A DNA stretch of 64,000 nt. Source: UTCFX2 sp963788305 (GTDB lineage: Bacteria; Chloroflexota; Anaerolineae; Anaerolineales; UBA4823). A program made the position numbers and the translations under genes. The notes beneath the pieces are model-generated. The model saw only the letters and a program-made list of their open reading frames with translations. It made no database searches and had not been told where the DNA came from. Where the stretch lies: positions 62,001 through 126,000 of the forward strand of contig CAWBGK010000016.1 in NCBI GenBank assembly GCA_963788305.1, written 5' to 3'. This document shows, one piece after another, positions 30,465 through 38,694 of the stretch (the first letter of the stretch is position 1; the number at the start of each line of letters is the position of its first letter).

Positions 30465-30878
30465 CAACTCACCTCCCCCCAAATTGTCAAACCAATCAGC
30501 AGGATCATACCAATGACAATGACGATCGCACGGGTGCGCCCGGCTCGACGTGTGGTCTCAGGTTTCCTGTCTAAAAATGGCCAGATGGTGACGATCAACA
30601 CAAAAATTAGCGGGAGCAAGACTCCAGTCGTCTTGGGGATGTATTCTTAACAGCTGGTAAAGCGCCAGGAAATACCACTCTGGCTTCACATGCGCCGGGG
30701 TGTTCAACGGGTCAGCCGGCTCTCCCAAACCGACAGGCAGAAACAGACCAGCGATCCCAATTGCAACTACTACGATCGTGATCCCAACGACCACCCGGAG
30801 CTCCAGGCTAACATGATCTGGGTAAAAAGGAACCGTTTCTTCTGCGTCTATTGGATGTTCTAAAGTGCTTTCGGACAT
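30464..30878 (-). CDS. Cytochrome b6f subunit IV-like protein (frameshifted)
   Basis: C-terminal half of a split cytochrome b. After a short hydrophilic N-terminus come three hydrophobic helices. The quinol-site motif appears as VKPEWYFLALYQLL, the PEWY element. The first frame ends prematurely near 30558; from about 30645 the next frame reads EYIPKTTGVLLPLIFV and continues to a TGA overlapping the Rieske ATG. Joined, it has about 138 residues, typical of PetD. ATG at 30878 follows GAGAGGTG. With the b6-like gene it forms the quinone-binding core. Confidence 0.88.
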
Positions 30879-30892
30879 TTCACACCTCTCTT

Positions 30893-31912
30893 TCAGAGCG
30901 GCTTGGCGATACCTAGACGGCGCACCATCAGGAAATGAGCACCCATCATAGCTACAGTAAATAGCGGCAGGACAATCACATGCAAAGCAAAAAAACGGCT
31001 CAGCGTTTGCCCGGCTACGTCCCAACCTACTCTTAGGAAGACCAACGCCAGGTCTCCAATTGCAGGAATGCTCCCGGCGATTTCGGTGCCAACCGTGGTC
31101 GCCCAAAACGCGCGCTGGTCCCAGGGAAGCAGATAGCCAGTGAAACCGAACGCCAAAGTCAAGATCAGCAGCAGTACACCGCTCACCCAGTTTAATTCAC
31201 GCGGATTCTTATAAGCACCCATTATGAACACACGCAGCATGTGGGCGGTACACATCAGGATCATTCCATTCGCTGACCAGGCATGAATAGACCGGATCGC
31301 TGCCCCAAAATGCACTTGAGTTTCGATAAAAATGATGCTTGCATAAGCGGTTTCTGGAGTTGGCTTGTAGTAAAAAGCCAGCAAGATTCCAGTGATGGCC
31401 TGGGTGATAAACAGAAATGCAGTTATTCCTCCCAGGCAGTACCACCATGCTTGAGCATATCTCGGGACTGGCTTTTTCAGCACCTTTGAAAGCATCCCCG
31501 AGACTTCATATCGCTGGTCGAACCATTCAAAAGACCGCTTGCTGAGCGGTTTCCACGGCTGGCGTGTGGTCCAGGTGCTCGCGCTTCGATATACTCCCAG
31601 GACAAAGACCAATCCGAGAAATCCGAACAGTGCCCAGCGTGCCAGCGGTGTCCACAAGCCCGTATTCTCACCGAGGATATGACAGTGCAGGCAGGGGTCT
31701 CGTTTAGGAGGCGGAACAACTGCAGAGGGATTACCATACCAGGATGCCCCCGCCGGAAATGCCGATTTGAATATATGAGAAATCGACGGCGCAATCGTTT
31801 CCGCATGGATCATCCCGCCGGCCTGGGTAATCGATGGTATTACCAACAGCAGACCAACCGCAATTAAAATCCATGCGGTTTGTCGAGCTCTCGCCACCTT
31901 AGATCGCTTCAT
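30893..31912 (-). CDS. Cytochrome b6-like subunit with an N-terminal CxxCH heme c motif
   Basis: The last 210 or so residues are cytochrome b6. WWYCLGGITAF contains the Cys that binds the extra heme ci in b6f complexes, helix B has SIHAWSANGMILMCTAH (His spaced 14), and helix D has ALHVIVLPLFTVAMMGAH with 14 residues between the His pair, the b6 and not the bc1 spacing. The first 110 residues are unusual: a signal-anchor helix, then PCLHCHI, a CxxCH heme c site, then another helix before the b6 core. This may replace a separate small cytochrome c. ATG at 31912 follows GGAGG. It is first in the five-gene operon. Confidence 0.9.
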   Translation of the reverse strand: MKRSKVARARQTAWILIAVGLLLVIPSITQAGGMIHAETIAPSISHIFKSAFPAGASWYGNPSAVVPPPKRDPCLHCHILGENTGLWTPLARWALFGFLGLVFVLGVYRSASTWTTRQPWKPLSKRSFEWFDQRYEVSGMLSKVLKKPVPRYAQAWWYCLGGITAFLFITQAITGILLAFYYKPTPETAYASIIFIETQVHFGAAIRSIHAWSANGMILMCTAHMLRVFIMGAYKNPRELNWVSGVLLLILTLAFGFTGYLLPWDQRAFWATTVGTEIAGSIPAIGDLALVFLRVGWDVAGQTLSRFFALHVIVLPLFTVAMMGAHFLMVRRLGIAKPL

Positions 31913-32075
31913 TCGCATCCTCCTTTCGAAAAACCTGTTCCATCCCACTTAGAGGTGCATGATCAAAACCTGTACTCTATTATCATTAGCAAAATCTGCT
32001 GGATTTGTAATCCACTATAGGTAGTATTTTCCCTCAGGCGCGTGCCCGATATTTCGGCAGCACTCCCTTACGGAA

Positions 32076-32729
32076 TTAAACTTCGATGATCTTTTTACGG
32101 ATTGCGTACTTAATTAGATCGCTGCGGTCGTGCAGATCTAGTTTTGTCATAATATTCCCCCGGTGAGTCTGGACAGTTTTAATCGATATACAAAGGATCT
32201 CAGCGATCTGTTTATTGGTATATCCTTCTGCGATGAGCTGGAGAATTTCATGCTCACGAGAGCTCAGTCCATTTGTGTTGTGTGAGGTACTCAAATCACC
32301 CCAGCGCAAATAGTCCTCGATTACAAGGCGCGTAATCGCAGTTGAAAGCACCGCTTCGCCACGAAAAACAGCGCGGATTGCATCCAGTAAATCATGCGCT
32401 GCGGCGTCCTTAAGAATGTAGCCCATCGCTCCGTAGGCCAATGCCTGGCGAATATATTCTTCATTCTCATGCATCGTCACTATAAGAACTTTCACTCCTG
32501 GTCGGCTGCGATGGATCTGGCGTGTCGCTTCCAGTCCATTCAGGCGCGGCATCGCAATATCCATTAATACGATATCTGGATCCAAATCACACGCCATCTG
32601 AACTGCAACATGACCGTCTTCCGCCTCCCCAACAACTGTCAGATCCGGTTCAGTTTCCAGCAGGGCGCGGAGGCCGGCTCTCAGGATGGTGTGATCGTCA
32701 ACCAACAGTATGCGGATTTTTTTACTCAT
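32076..32729 (-). CDS. NarL/FixJ-family response regulator
   Basis: Two-component regulator of 217 residues. The receiver domain has the acidic pair LLVDDHT, the phospho-acceptor Asp in DIVLMDIAMP, the Thr in VTMHEN and the Lys in GYILKDA. A LuxR-type helix-turn-helix follows: LSSREHEILQLIAEG and YTNKQIAEILCISIKTVQTH. It lies upstream of the cytochrome b6 operon in the same direction with a gap of about 160 bases, so it is a plausible regulator of it. No histidine kinase gene is in the window. ATG at 32729 is supported by GGAG nine bases upstream. Confidence 0.92.
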   Translation of the reverse strand: MSKKIRILLVDDHTILRAGLRALLETEPDLTVVGEAEDGHVAVQMACDLDPDIVLMDIAMPRLNGLEATRQIHRSRPGVKVLIVTMHENEEYIRQALAYGAMGYILKDAAAHDLLDAIRAVFRGEAVLSTAITRLVIEDYLRWGDLSTSHNTNGLSSREHEILQLIAEGYTNKQIAEILCISIKTVQTHRGNIMTKLDLHDRSDLIKYAIRKKIIEV

Positions 32730-32749
32730 TGATCGTCTCCAGGCAACCA

Positions 32750-33010
32750 TCAACAGCCACACAAACCTGGTGTCAGGTAACCTTTCACGTTTCTGTGCTC
32801 ATGCAGCAATTTCCTAGAAAATTCAATAACGCTTTTATTCTGATCATCCCAAGATATCTGATGTGCATGGGCTGAGAAAGTCAGAATGGTTTTGCTGTTA
32901 TCTATGCGCACGTGCGGGTCAATTAATGGGTGCAGCGCCGGGCGTGTGAGGATTGTACCGGTAGAAATGCACAATCCCAACCTGATTGTATTCTCATCGT
33001 CTATTTAATA
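32750..33010 (-). other. Possible small protein of unknown function before the response regulator
   Basis: This 330-base gap holds one minus-strand open frame, ending about 20 bases before the response regulator ATG. Its translation looks protein-like (RLGLCISTGTILTRPALHP, then ILTFSAHAHQISWDD), but I recognise no family. It lacks a good ATG in frame; a TTG at 32980 or an ATG in another frame at about 32998 would need an indel. A TATACT box lies about 25 bases upstream of that ATG. It could be a frameshifted small gene or a remnant. Confidence 0.28.
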
Positions 33011-33094
33011 TCCAGTATAACACAGCTAAAAGTGGGTGATGTCGTACCCGCATGACGCAAGCTCAGTTGAATTCCTCAAGTATCATTTAACACG

Positions 33095-34369
33095 CTATAT
33101 CCAATTTTGGAGCGTAAGGACGACTTGGGCCAGGAAGTAATCCGCGATTGCACCATCGAGTATGCGGTGGTCGAAGGTCAGTCCAAGGTACACCATCGTT
33201 CGGATCGCAATGGCATCCCCAAGCGATTCATCGCTGATCACAACAGCCCTTTTTTGAATAACACCTACACCCAGGATGGCACACTGCGGCTGGTTGATGA
33301 TTGGTGTAGCAAAGAGAGAGCCGCTTACCCCGTGGTTGGTAATTGTAAACGTCCCGCCCTGGACTTCATCCGGAACAAGCTGGCGCGCCCGCGCCCGATT
33401 TGCCAGATCATTGACTGCTCGAGCGATCCCTAGCAGCGACAGGCCGTCCGCGTTCTTGATTACTGGAACGATCAAACCAGCCTCTCCCAGTGAAGTCGCC
33501 ATCCCAACATGAATCCGTTTGTGCAGCCGAATCCCGGCATCCGTCCAGGATGAGTTAACGAGAGGATAAGCTTTCAACGCCGCGACAGCTGCTGCGATGA
33601 AATAAGCCGTGAAAGTCAGGTTAACCCCATCTCTGGCATAAGTGACCTTGTTGGCCTGGCGGTGGGCAATCACTCGACTTAAATCCACTTCCATGATTGT
33701 CGTGACATGAGGTGAAGTGTGCTTGCTGCGCAGCATGTGTTCGGCTATTTGTCTGCGCAGAGGATTGAGGGTGAAAAGCTCACCTGAAGCTTCGGATGCC
33801 TTCACTGATGAAACTCCGGGCTTGTCAGGTACCTTTAAACTCGTGGCCATACCAGTAGACTGGTCGGAAGCCTGGCTGCGCTCATCTAGATAAGCTTCCA
33901 CATCCCGCTTTGTGATCCTGCCTCCTTGTCCGGTCCCTTTGACCTCAAGCAGATCAATCTTATGCTCCAGAGCCATTTTTGCTACCACAGGCGAGATAAA
34001 TCCCAGCTCGCGAGTGCGTCTGGAACCAGGAAACAGAAGGTCTGTTGATTTATCCTGTTCTGCTGGCGCCCGGGTCGGTATTGCTTGCTTTTCCAGTGCA
34101 GCGACGGCAGCATTTCCCTTGAAATCCTCCCCTGGTTGACCGATCCAGGCGAGAAGCGTTCCAACCTGCACAACAGTCCCTTCTGGAACGAGAACCTCCA
34201 TGAGTACACCAGCCGAAGGGCTCGGTACTTCGGTATCCACCTTATCCGTATTGATCTCAACCAGCGGCTCAAATTCCCCAACAATTTCGCCAGGTGATTT
34301 CAGCCACCGCGATAATGTCCCTTCAAAGACTGATTCACCTAACTGCGGCATGATGACTTTTACTGCCAT
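33095..34369 (-). CDS. 2-oxo acid dehydrogenase E2 (lipoyl acyltransferase)
   Basis: About 424 residues. The lipoyl domain (1-80) carries the lipoylated Lys in EINTDKVDTEVPSP. The E3/E1-binding domain (about 130-170) reads ISPVVAKMALEHKIDL and GGRITKRDVEAYL. The catalytic domain ends with TFDHRILDGAIAD, the HxxxDG active site. ATG at 34369 follows AGGAGG. It is 22 bases downstream of the E1 gene, and the E3 gene is at 25483-26880, so a full pyruvate or branched-chain 2-oxo acid dehydrogenase complex is encoded. Which acid is used is not decided by the sequence I can see. Confidence 0.92.
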   Translation of the reverse strand: MAVKVIMPQLGESVFEGTLSRWLKSPGEIVGEFEPLVEINTDKVDTEVPSPSAGVLMEVLVPEGTVVQVGTLLAWIGQPGEDFKGNAAVAALEKQAIPTRAPAEQDKSTDLLFPGSRRTRELGFISPVVAKMALEHKIDLLEVKGTGQGGRITKRDVEAYLDERSQASDQSTGMATSLKVPDKPGVSSVKASEASGELFTLNPLRRQIAEHMLRSKHTSPHVTTIMEVDLSRVIAHRQANKVTYARDGVNLTFTAYFIAAAVAALKAYPLVNSSWTDAGIRLHKRIHVGMATSLGEAGLIVPVIKNADGLSLLGIARAVNDLANRARARQLVPDEVQGGTFTITNHGVSGSLFATPIINQPQCAILGVGVIQKRAVVISDESLGDAIAIRTMVYLGLTFDHRILDGAIADYFLAQVVLTLQNWI

Positions 34370-34391
34370 GAGACCTCCTATGTGCCAATTC

Positions 34392-36836
34392 TTACAACGG
34401 AAACCGAAGTGGGTCAACTTCGTTCATCATAGAATATACCTGCTCAAAAACTGTGTCGACATTTGGTTTTGACCAGTAATCCCCATCAGAACCGTAGGCA
34501 GGCCGGTGTGGGCTGGCCGAAAGCGTGCGCGGCGGTGAGTCCAACCAGGAATACCCCCCCTGGCGCTCGATCACTTCCTGCATCATGTATGCAGTTGCCC
34601 CGCCAGGCACGTCTTCATCGACGAAAAGGATTCTTCCTGTTTTTTTCAACGACTCGAGGATCATCTGGTTTCGATCGAAAGGCAGAAGAGTTTGGACATC
34701 CACAACTTCAGCCTGGATGCCTGTTTGAGCAAGCTGTTCAGCAGCATCCATCACAATCCTGCAGCTGGCTCCGTAAGTGACCAACGTGATATCCGAGCCG
34801 GGGCACAGGATTTCTGGAATTCCCAACGGCACAGTCATTTCCCCCAGGTTATCAGGGAGGCGCTCTTTCAATCTGTAGCCGTTTAACACTTCTACTACCA
34901 GAGCCGGCTCTTCTGCTTGTAGCAGCGTGTTGTAGAAACCTGCAGCCCGAGTCATATCTCGTGGAGTCAACACGTACATTCCGCGTGTAAGGTGGATGAT
35001 ACCGGCCATCGGCGAACCGCTGTGCCAGATCCCTTCCAGACGGTGCCCACGCGTCCTCAGGATAACCGGGGCACGCTGCCCGCCTTTTGTCCGCCACTGG
35101 AGCGGCGCCAGGTCGTCTGCCATCAGCTGCAGAGCATACAGCACATAATCTAAATATTGAATTTCAGCAAGCGGGCGCAAGCCGCGCAATGCCATCCCAA
35201 TTGCCTGGCCAAGGATGGTTGCCTCACGGATTCCAGTATCAGAGACCCGTAAGGGGCCGTATTTCTGCTGCAAACCCCGCATCCCCTGATTAACATCCCC
35301 TAATCGACCGACATCCTCGCCAAAGGCGACCAGCCTCGGTTCGCGGCTCAAAGCAAGGTCGAAGGCAGCGTTCAAGATATCGTAACCATAGACTTCCGGG
35401 GAATTTTCGGAATAGAACGGCGGATGTTCTTCCACCAGAAGCGCTGATGCAGGTCCGACCTCATACAGGTTGGAATAATATCTGTCCCTGGCAGTGATTT
35501 CAAGCCTCGCCCGCCATTCCATCAATCCTTGTCGATGTTCTTCGATATCCTCTCTTGTGGTTTGCGATTGCATCATTGTAAAAACCTTGCGAGCTGCCGA
35601 GCTTAAATCCCGCCGAAACGGTGCCTGGATCGATTCTAGCTTCACTTTGACATCTTCTAACTTCTCAGTTTGATCCGGGATGCTAAGCCTCTCCAGCAGT
35701 CTGAGCAGCTCCTTCCGCTCTTCTAAAATTGGAGTCTGATAGGCGTCCCAGGCATGCTTTCGAGCATTTTCAACAATCTCGCGATCTGCGGTTTCCAGCG
35801 CCTGAAGGTTCTCAACGTTTTCGAATCCTTCCACGATCAACCACTCACGGAATTTTTTAATCCCGTCCCATTCCGATTCCCATGCAAGTCGTTCGGCTGT
35901 TTTATATCGCTCGTGACTACCGGAGGTGGAATGCCCTTGCGGTTGAGTAAGTTCATCCACATGGATCAAAGAAGGCATATGCTCCAGGCGTGCCGTTTTT
36001 TCTGCCTGACGATATGCCTCAATCAGCGCTGGATAATCCCAGCCATTGATATGGTAGATATCATAACCATCACAGCATTCCCCAGGGGGACGACGAAAGC
36101 CTTCCAGCAGCTCTGAGATATTCTCTTTGGCAATCTGGCTTTCGTTCGCAACCGAGATACCGTAACCATCGTCATAGACGGTCAATAAAGCAGGGCAGCG
36201 CAGCACCCCAATTGCATTCAAAGACTCCCAAAACATCCCTTCCGCTGCTGAGGCGTTCCCAATTGTCGCAAAGACGATTTCATCCCCATTTCTTGAAAAC
36301 TTGCTGAATTGTTTTAGCTCGTCCAATTGGCGAAAAAGCTTCGAGGCATAAGCCAGACCGACTGCCTTAGGCATTTGTGAGCCCGTCGGCGAAAGGTCAG
36401 CGGCAGAGTTAGGTTGGGCTGTCAGATCAAGCCAATTTCGGTCAGGTCCGATTGACCGGGTAGCAAAATGTGCGTTCATCGCTCGCCCGCCAGACATAGG
36501 CTCAGCCGAGAGGTCAGCATGAGCGTAAAGCTGAGCAAAGAACTGTTCCAGCGTACACATGCCGGTCGCAAACATCAGCGTCTGGTCGCGATAATATCCC
36601 GACCGCCAATCTCCAGGCTGAAATACGCGCGCCATGGCAAGCTGCGGCAGCTCCTTTCCATCGCCAAATATCCCAAACTTGGCTTTTCCGCTGAGGACTT
36701 CCCTTCGTCCAATCAGGCTGGCCTGGCGGCTCCTGAATGCTGTCCGGTAATCTTGAAGTATCTGCTCCTGGGACAGACCCAGCCGCAAATAAACACTCGG
36801 GGAAACTGATTCACCGTTGGTATATTTTCTGCGCAT
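34392..36836 (-). CDS. Fused alpha-beta E1 subunit of a 2-oxo acid dehydrogenase
   Basis: 814 residues in one open frame. The first 400 are alpha-like, with SPTGSQMPKAVGLAYASK and the thiamine diphosphate site GNASAAEGMFWESLN to YDDGYGIS. The last 340 are beta-like, with LVAFGEDVGRLGDVNQGM, DTGIREATILGQAIGMAL and LLFVDEDVPGGATAYMMQ as landmarks. The linker of about 80 residues is helical. Fused E1 proteins of this sort are usually of the branched-chain/pyruvate type, not OGDH. It is 22 bases upstream of E2 on the same strand. Confidence 0.92.
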   Translation of the reverse strand: MRRKYTNGESVSPSVYLRLGLSQEQILQDYRTAFRSRQASLIGRREVLSGKAKFGIFGDGKELPQLAMARVFQPGDWRSGYYRDQTLMFATGMCTLEQFFAQLYAHADLSAEPMSGGRAMNAHFATRSIGPDRNWLDLTAQPNSAADLSPTGSQMPKAVGLAYASKLFRQLDELKQFSKFSRNGDEIVFATIGNASAAEGMFWESLNAIGVLRCPALLTVYDDGYGISVANESQIAKENISELLEGFRRPPGECCDGYDIYHINGWDYPALIEAYRQAEKTARLEHMPSLIHVDELTQPQGHSTSGSHERYKTAERLAWESEWDGIKKFREWLIVEGFENVENLQALETADREIVENARKHAWDAYQTPILEERKELLRLLERLSIPDQTEKLEDVKVKLESIQAPFRRDLSSAARKVFTMMQSQTTREDIEEHRQGLMEWRARLEITARDRYYSNLYEVGPASALLVEEHPPFYSENSPEVYGYDILNAAFDLALSREPRLVAFGEDVGRLGDVNQGMRGLQQKYGPLRVSDTGIREATILGQAIGMALRGLRPLAEIQYLDYVLYALQLMADDLAPLQWRTKGGQRAPVILRTRGHRLEGIWHSGSPMAGIIHLTRGMYVLTPRDMTRAAGFYNTLLQAEEPALVVEVLNGYRLKERLPDNLGEMTVPLGIPEILCPGSDITLVTYGASCRIVMDAAEQLAQTGIQAEVVDVQTLLPFDRNQMILESLKKTGRILFVDEDVPGGATAYMMQEVIERQGGYSWLDSPPRTLSASPHRPAYGSDGDYWSKPNVDTVFEQVYSMMNEVDPLRFPL

Positions 36837-36925
36837 TCGGCATTCCTGTTATGAGATCATCCAGAAAGGTCATAATCGATTATATCGCCCTTTATTGTTG
36901 ACATAGCGTCATCTGAATTCAAAAT

Positions 36926-37639
36926 TCAATTATTTAGCAGAGTCTGGATCCAGCTCCACAGAGGTACCAGAAGCGGGGCAATGGCCAGGGCTGGAAGTAA
37001 ATTTGCAACTCGGATCCTCTTGATCTCCAACATCATTAAGCTTATGCCAATCAATAACACGCCCCCCGCAGCGGTCATTTCGAGCACCATTTCATCGCTT
37101 AACAGGCCTCCCAGCGCCCCAGCGCTCAACGTCAATCCTCCCTGGACGACCAGGACTACGATCGCCGAAAAGGTAACACCCATCCCCAAAGATGCGGCAA
37201 AGGCCATTGAAGTGAAGCCATCCAGGACGCTTTTCATAATTAACAGGCTGGCATCGCCGGAAATCCCCTCCTGCAGCGAACCGACAACGGTCATCGGACC
37301 CACGCAAAATACCAGGCTTGCTGTAACAAATCCCTTGGTAAAATCACCGCGCGTAAGGAAAGGAAAGCGGCTCGCCTTTTCCTCAGCTTTCCGGCCTAAT
37401 GATTCCAGTCGTTCGTCTATTCGCCACCACTCGCCAATGATCCCCCCGACAAGGATGCTGCCCAAGACGATCAATATATTCTGGGTTTTGAGCGCCATCT
37501 GCACTCCCACAACAATGACGACCAAACCAACCCCCTGGATCACGATCTGACGAACTTTGTCCGGCAGCCTGGCACCCAGAAGTGATCCGAGAGTACCTCC
37601 GACGATAACTGCTATCGTGTTAATGATCGTCCCTGTCAT
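36926..37639 (-). CDS. DUF554 membrane protein
   Basis: A 237-residue membrane protein with about seven helices. It starts MTGTIINTIAVIVGGTLGSLLG and contains the segment KGFVTASLVFCVGPMTVVGS followed by a conserved GLTSMAFA-like stretch, features of the DUF554/YdfK family. Function is not known; such proteins are predicted transporters. It stands alone with 90-base and 125-base gaps on either side. Confidence 0.85.
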   Translation of the reverse strand: MTGTIINTIAVIVGGTLGSLLGARLPDKVRQIVIQGVGLVVIVVGVQMALKTQNILIVLGSILVGGIIGEWWRIDERLESLGRKAEEKASRFPFLTRGDFTKGFVTASLVFCVGPMTVVGSLQEGISGDASLLIMKSVLDGFTSMAFAASLGMGVTFSAIVVLVVQGGLTLSAGALGGLLSDEMVLEMTAAGGVLLIGISLMMLEIKRIRVANLLPALAIAPLLVPLWSWIQTLLNN

Positions 37640-37764
37640 CTTTGTCCTCAGCTTCTAAAATATAGCGATTTATGCACCCCTGGTTTATTAATTCCTCCAA
37701 AGGAACATAGATAAATCTAAACTAAATCAAAAGTCATTCAATGATTGTGATATATCAGATGTTC

Positions 37765-38694
37765 TTATACTGGAGAGTTTTTCACCAGCCAGGCTCGAAG
37801 CTCTGCGCTAATCCTGAGATCTTTGATTACCAATGGATGTGAATCCTCATCCTCGTAAACTGGCAAGATCTGTTCATCCAATGAATCCATTCGCTGTCCT
37901 TCCTGCGCCTGGGAATGCAGGTGCAGAGGGTAACTGTAGCCAGGTGGAAGCAGGCAGATTTCTTCGAGGCTCAGTCTTTTGGCAGCCAACGCGCTCAGCA
38001 CAGCCTGATGGAGGAATATCTTATGCAAATCGTCCGCGCACGCTTGAGCTTGAAAATCGGGATCGCTGGCCAGTGTGAGAAATGTTTCCAACCAGGCTTT
38101 CATCAGACCCAGTTGCGGATTCACGGCGAACAGGTGCGTATTGAAGTAAGGCCTTATCTCCCGCTTGTCCAGGAAGGATTCAATCGAAAAACCTGGCTCC
38201 TCCATTCCGATTTCAGCGTAGATCAATTTCCAAAAAATATCCGGCGGCTCCTTCGAAGGAGATCCGACATTGCAGATGTGGACCGGCCGAAATGCTGCCT
38301 GGAAATTGGAAAAAAGACCTAAAAGCACAGGCGGTTGGATCGTTAAAGATTGGGGATTCAGCCAGATCAGTGAGGCTAACCTGGATTCAGCCAACTCTTC
38401 GGCTTGGGCGCAGGCAGCAACCTTCGCCGCAAAAAAATAGTCGGGTATCGATTCTTGATCCTTGAGTCGAAACAGGTCGACGCTGTCAAACCTTTCATAC
38501 TCTTTAACAAACCGATCAGGTCTCAAAGCAAAGAGGAAAACCGGGGAAGACTGCAGTGAACCACCAAAAGATCGCAGGGAATCGATCATAAACCGTGCCT
38601 GTCGGGCATCCTCATCCGATCGAATCAAAGAAACGACACAGGCTGTTTCTTTCAAACCTGATAAAGGTGGATCGACCGCTTTCATACTGCTCAT
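37765..38694 (-). CDS. Conserved hypothetical protein, possibly GT-A-like
   Basis: A 309-residue soluble protein that I do not recognise. The layout (ETACVVSLIRSDEDARQA at the start, SLIWLNPQSLTIQP in the middle, RPYFNTHLFAVNPQLG later) recalls nucleotide-diphospho-sugar transferase-like folds, where a strand ending in an acidic pair would hold the metal; here LIWLNPQ lacks that Asp. There is no signal peptide. Its ATG overlaps the stop of the ABC transporter gene (TGATG), so it is likely to be made with that transporter. Confidence 0.6.
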   Translation of the reverse strand: MSSMKAVDPPLSGLKETACVVSLIRSDEDARQARFMIDSLRSFGGSLQSSPVFLFALRPDRFVKEYERFDSVDLFRLKDQESIPDYFFAAKVAACAQAEELAESRLASLIWLNPQSLTIQPPVLLGLFSNFQAAFRPVHICNVGSPSKEPPDIFWKLIYAEIGMEEPGFSIESFLDKREIRPYFNTHLFAVNPQLGLMKAWLETFLTLASDPDFQAQACADDLHKIFLHQAVLSALAAKRLSLEEICLLPPGYSYPLHLHSQAQEGQRMDSLDEQILPVYEDEDSHPLVIKDLRISAELRAWLVKNSPV

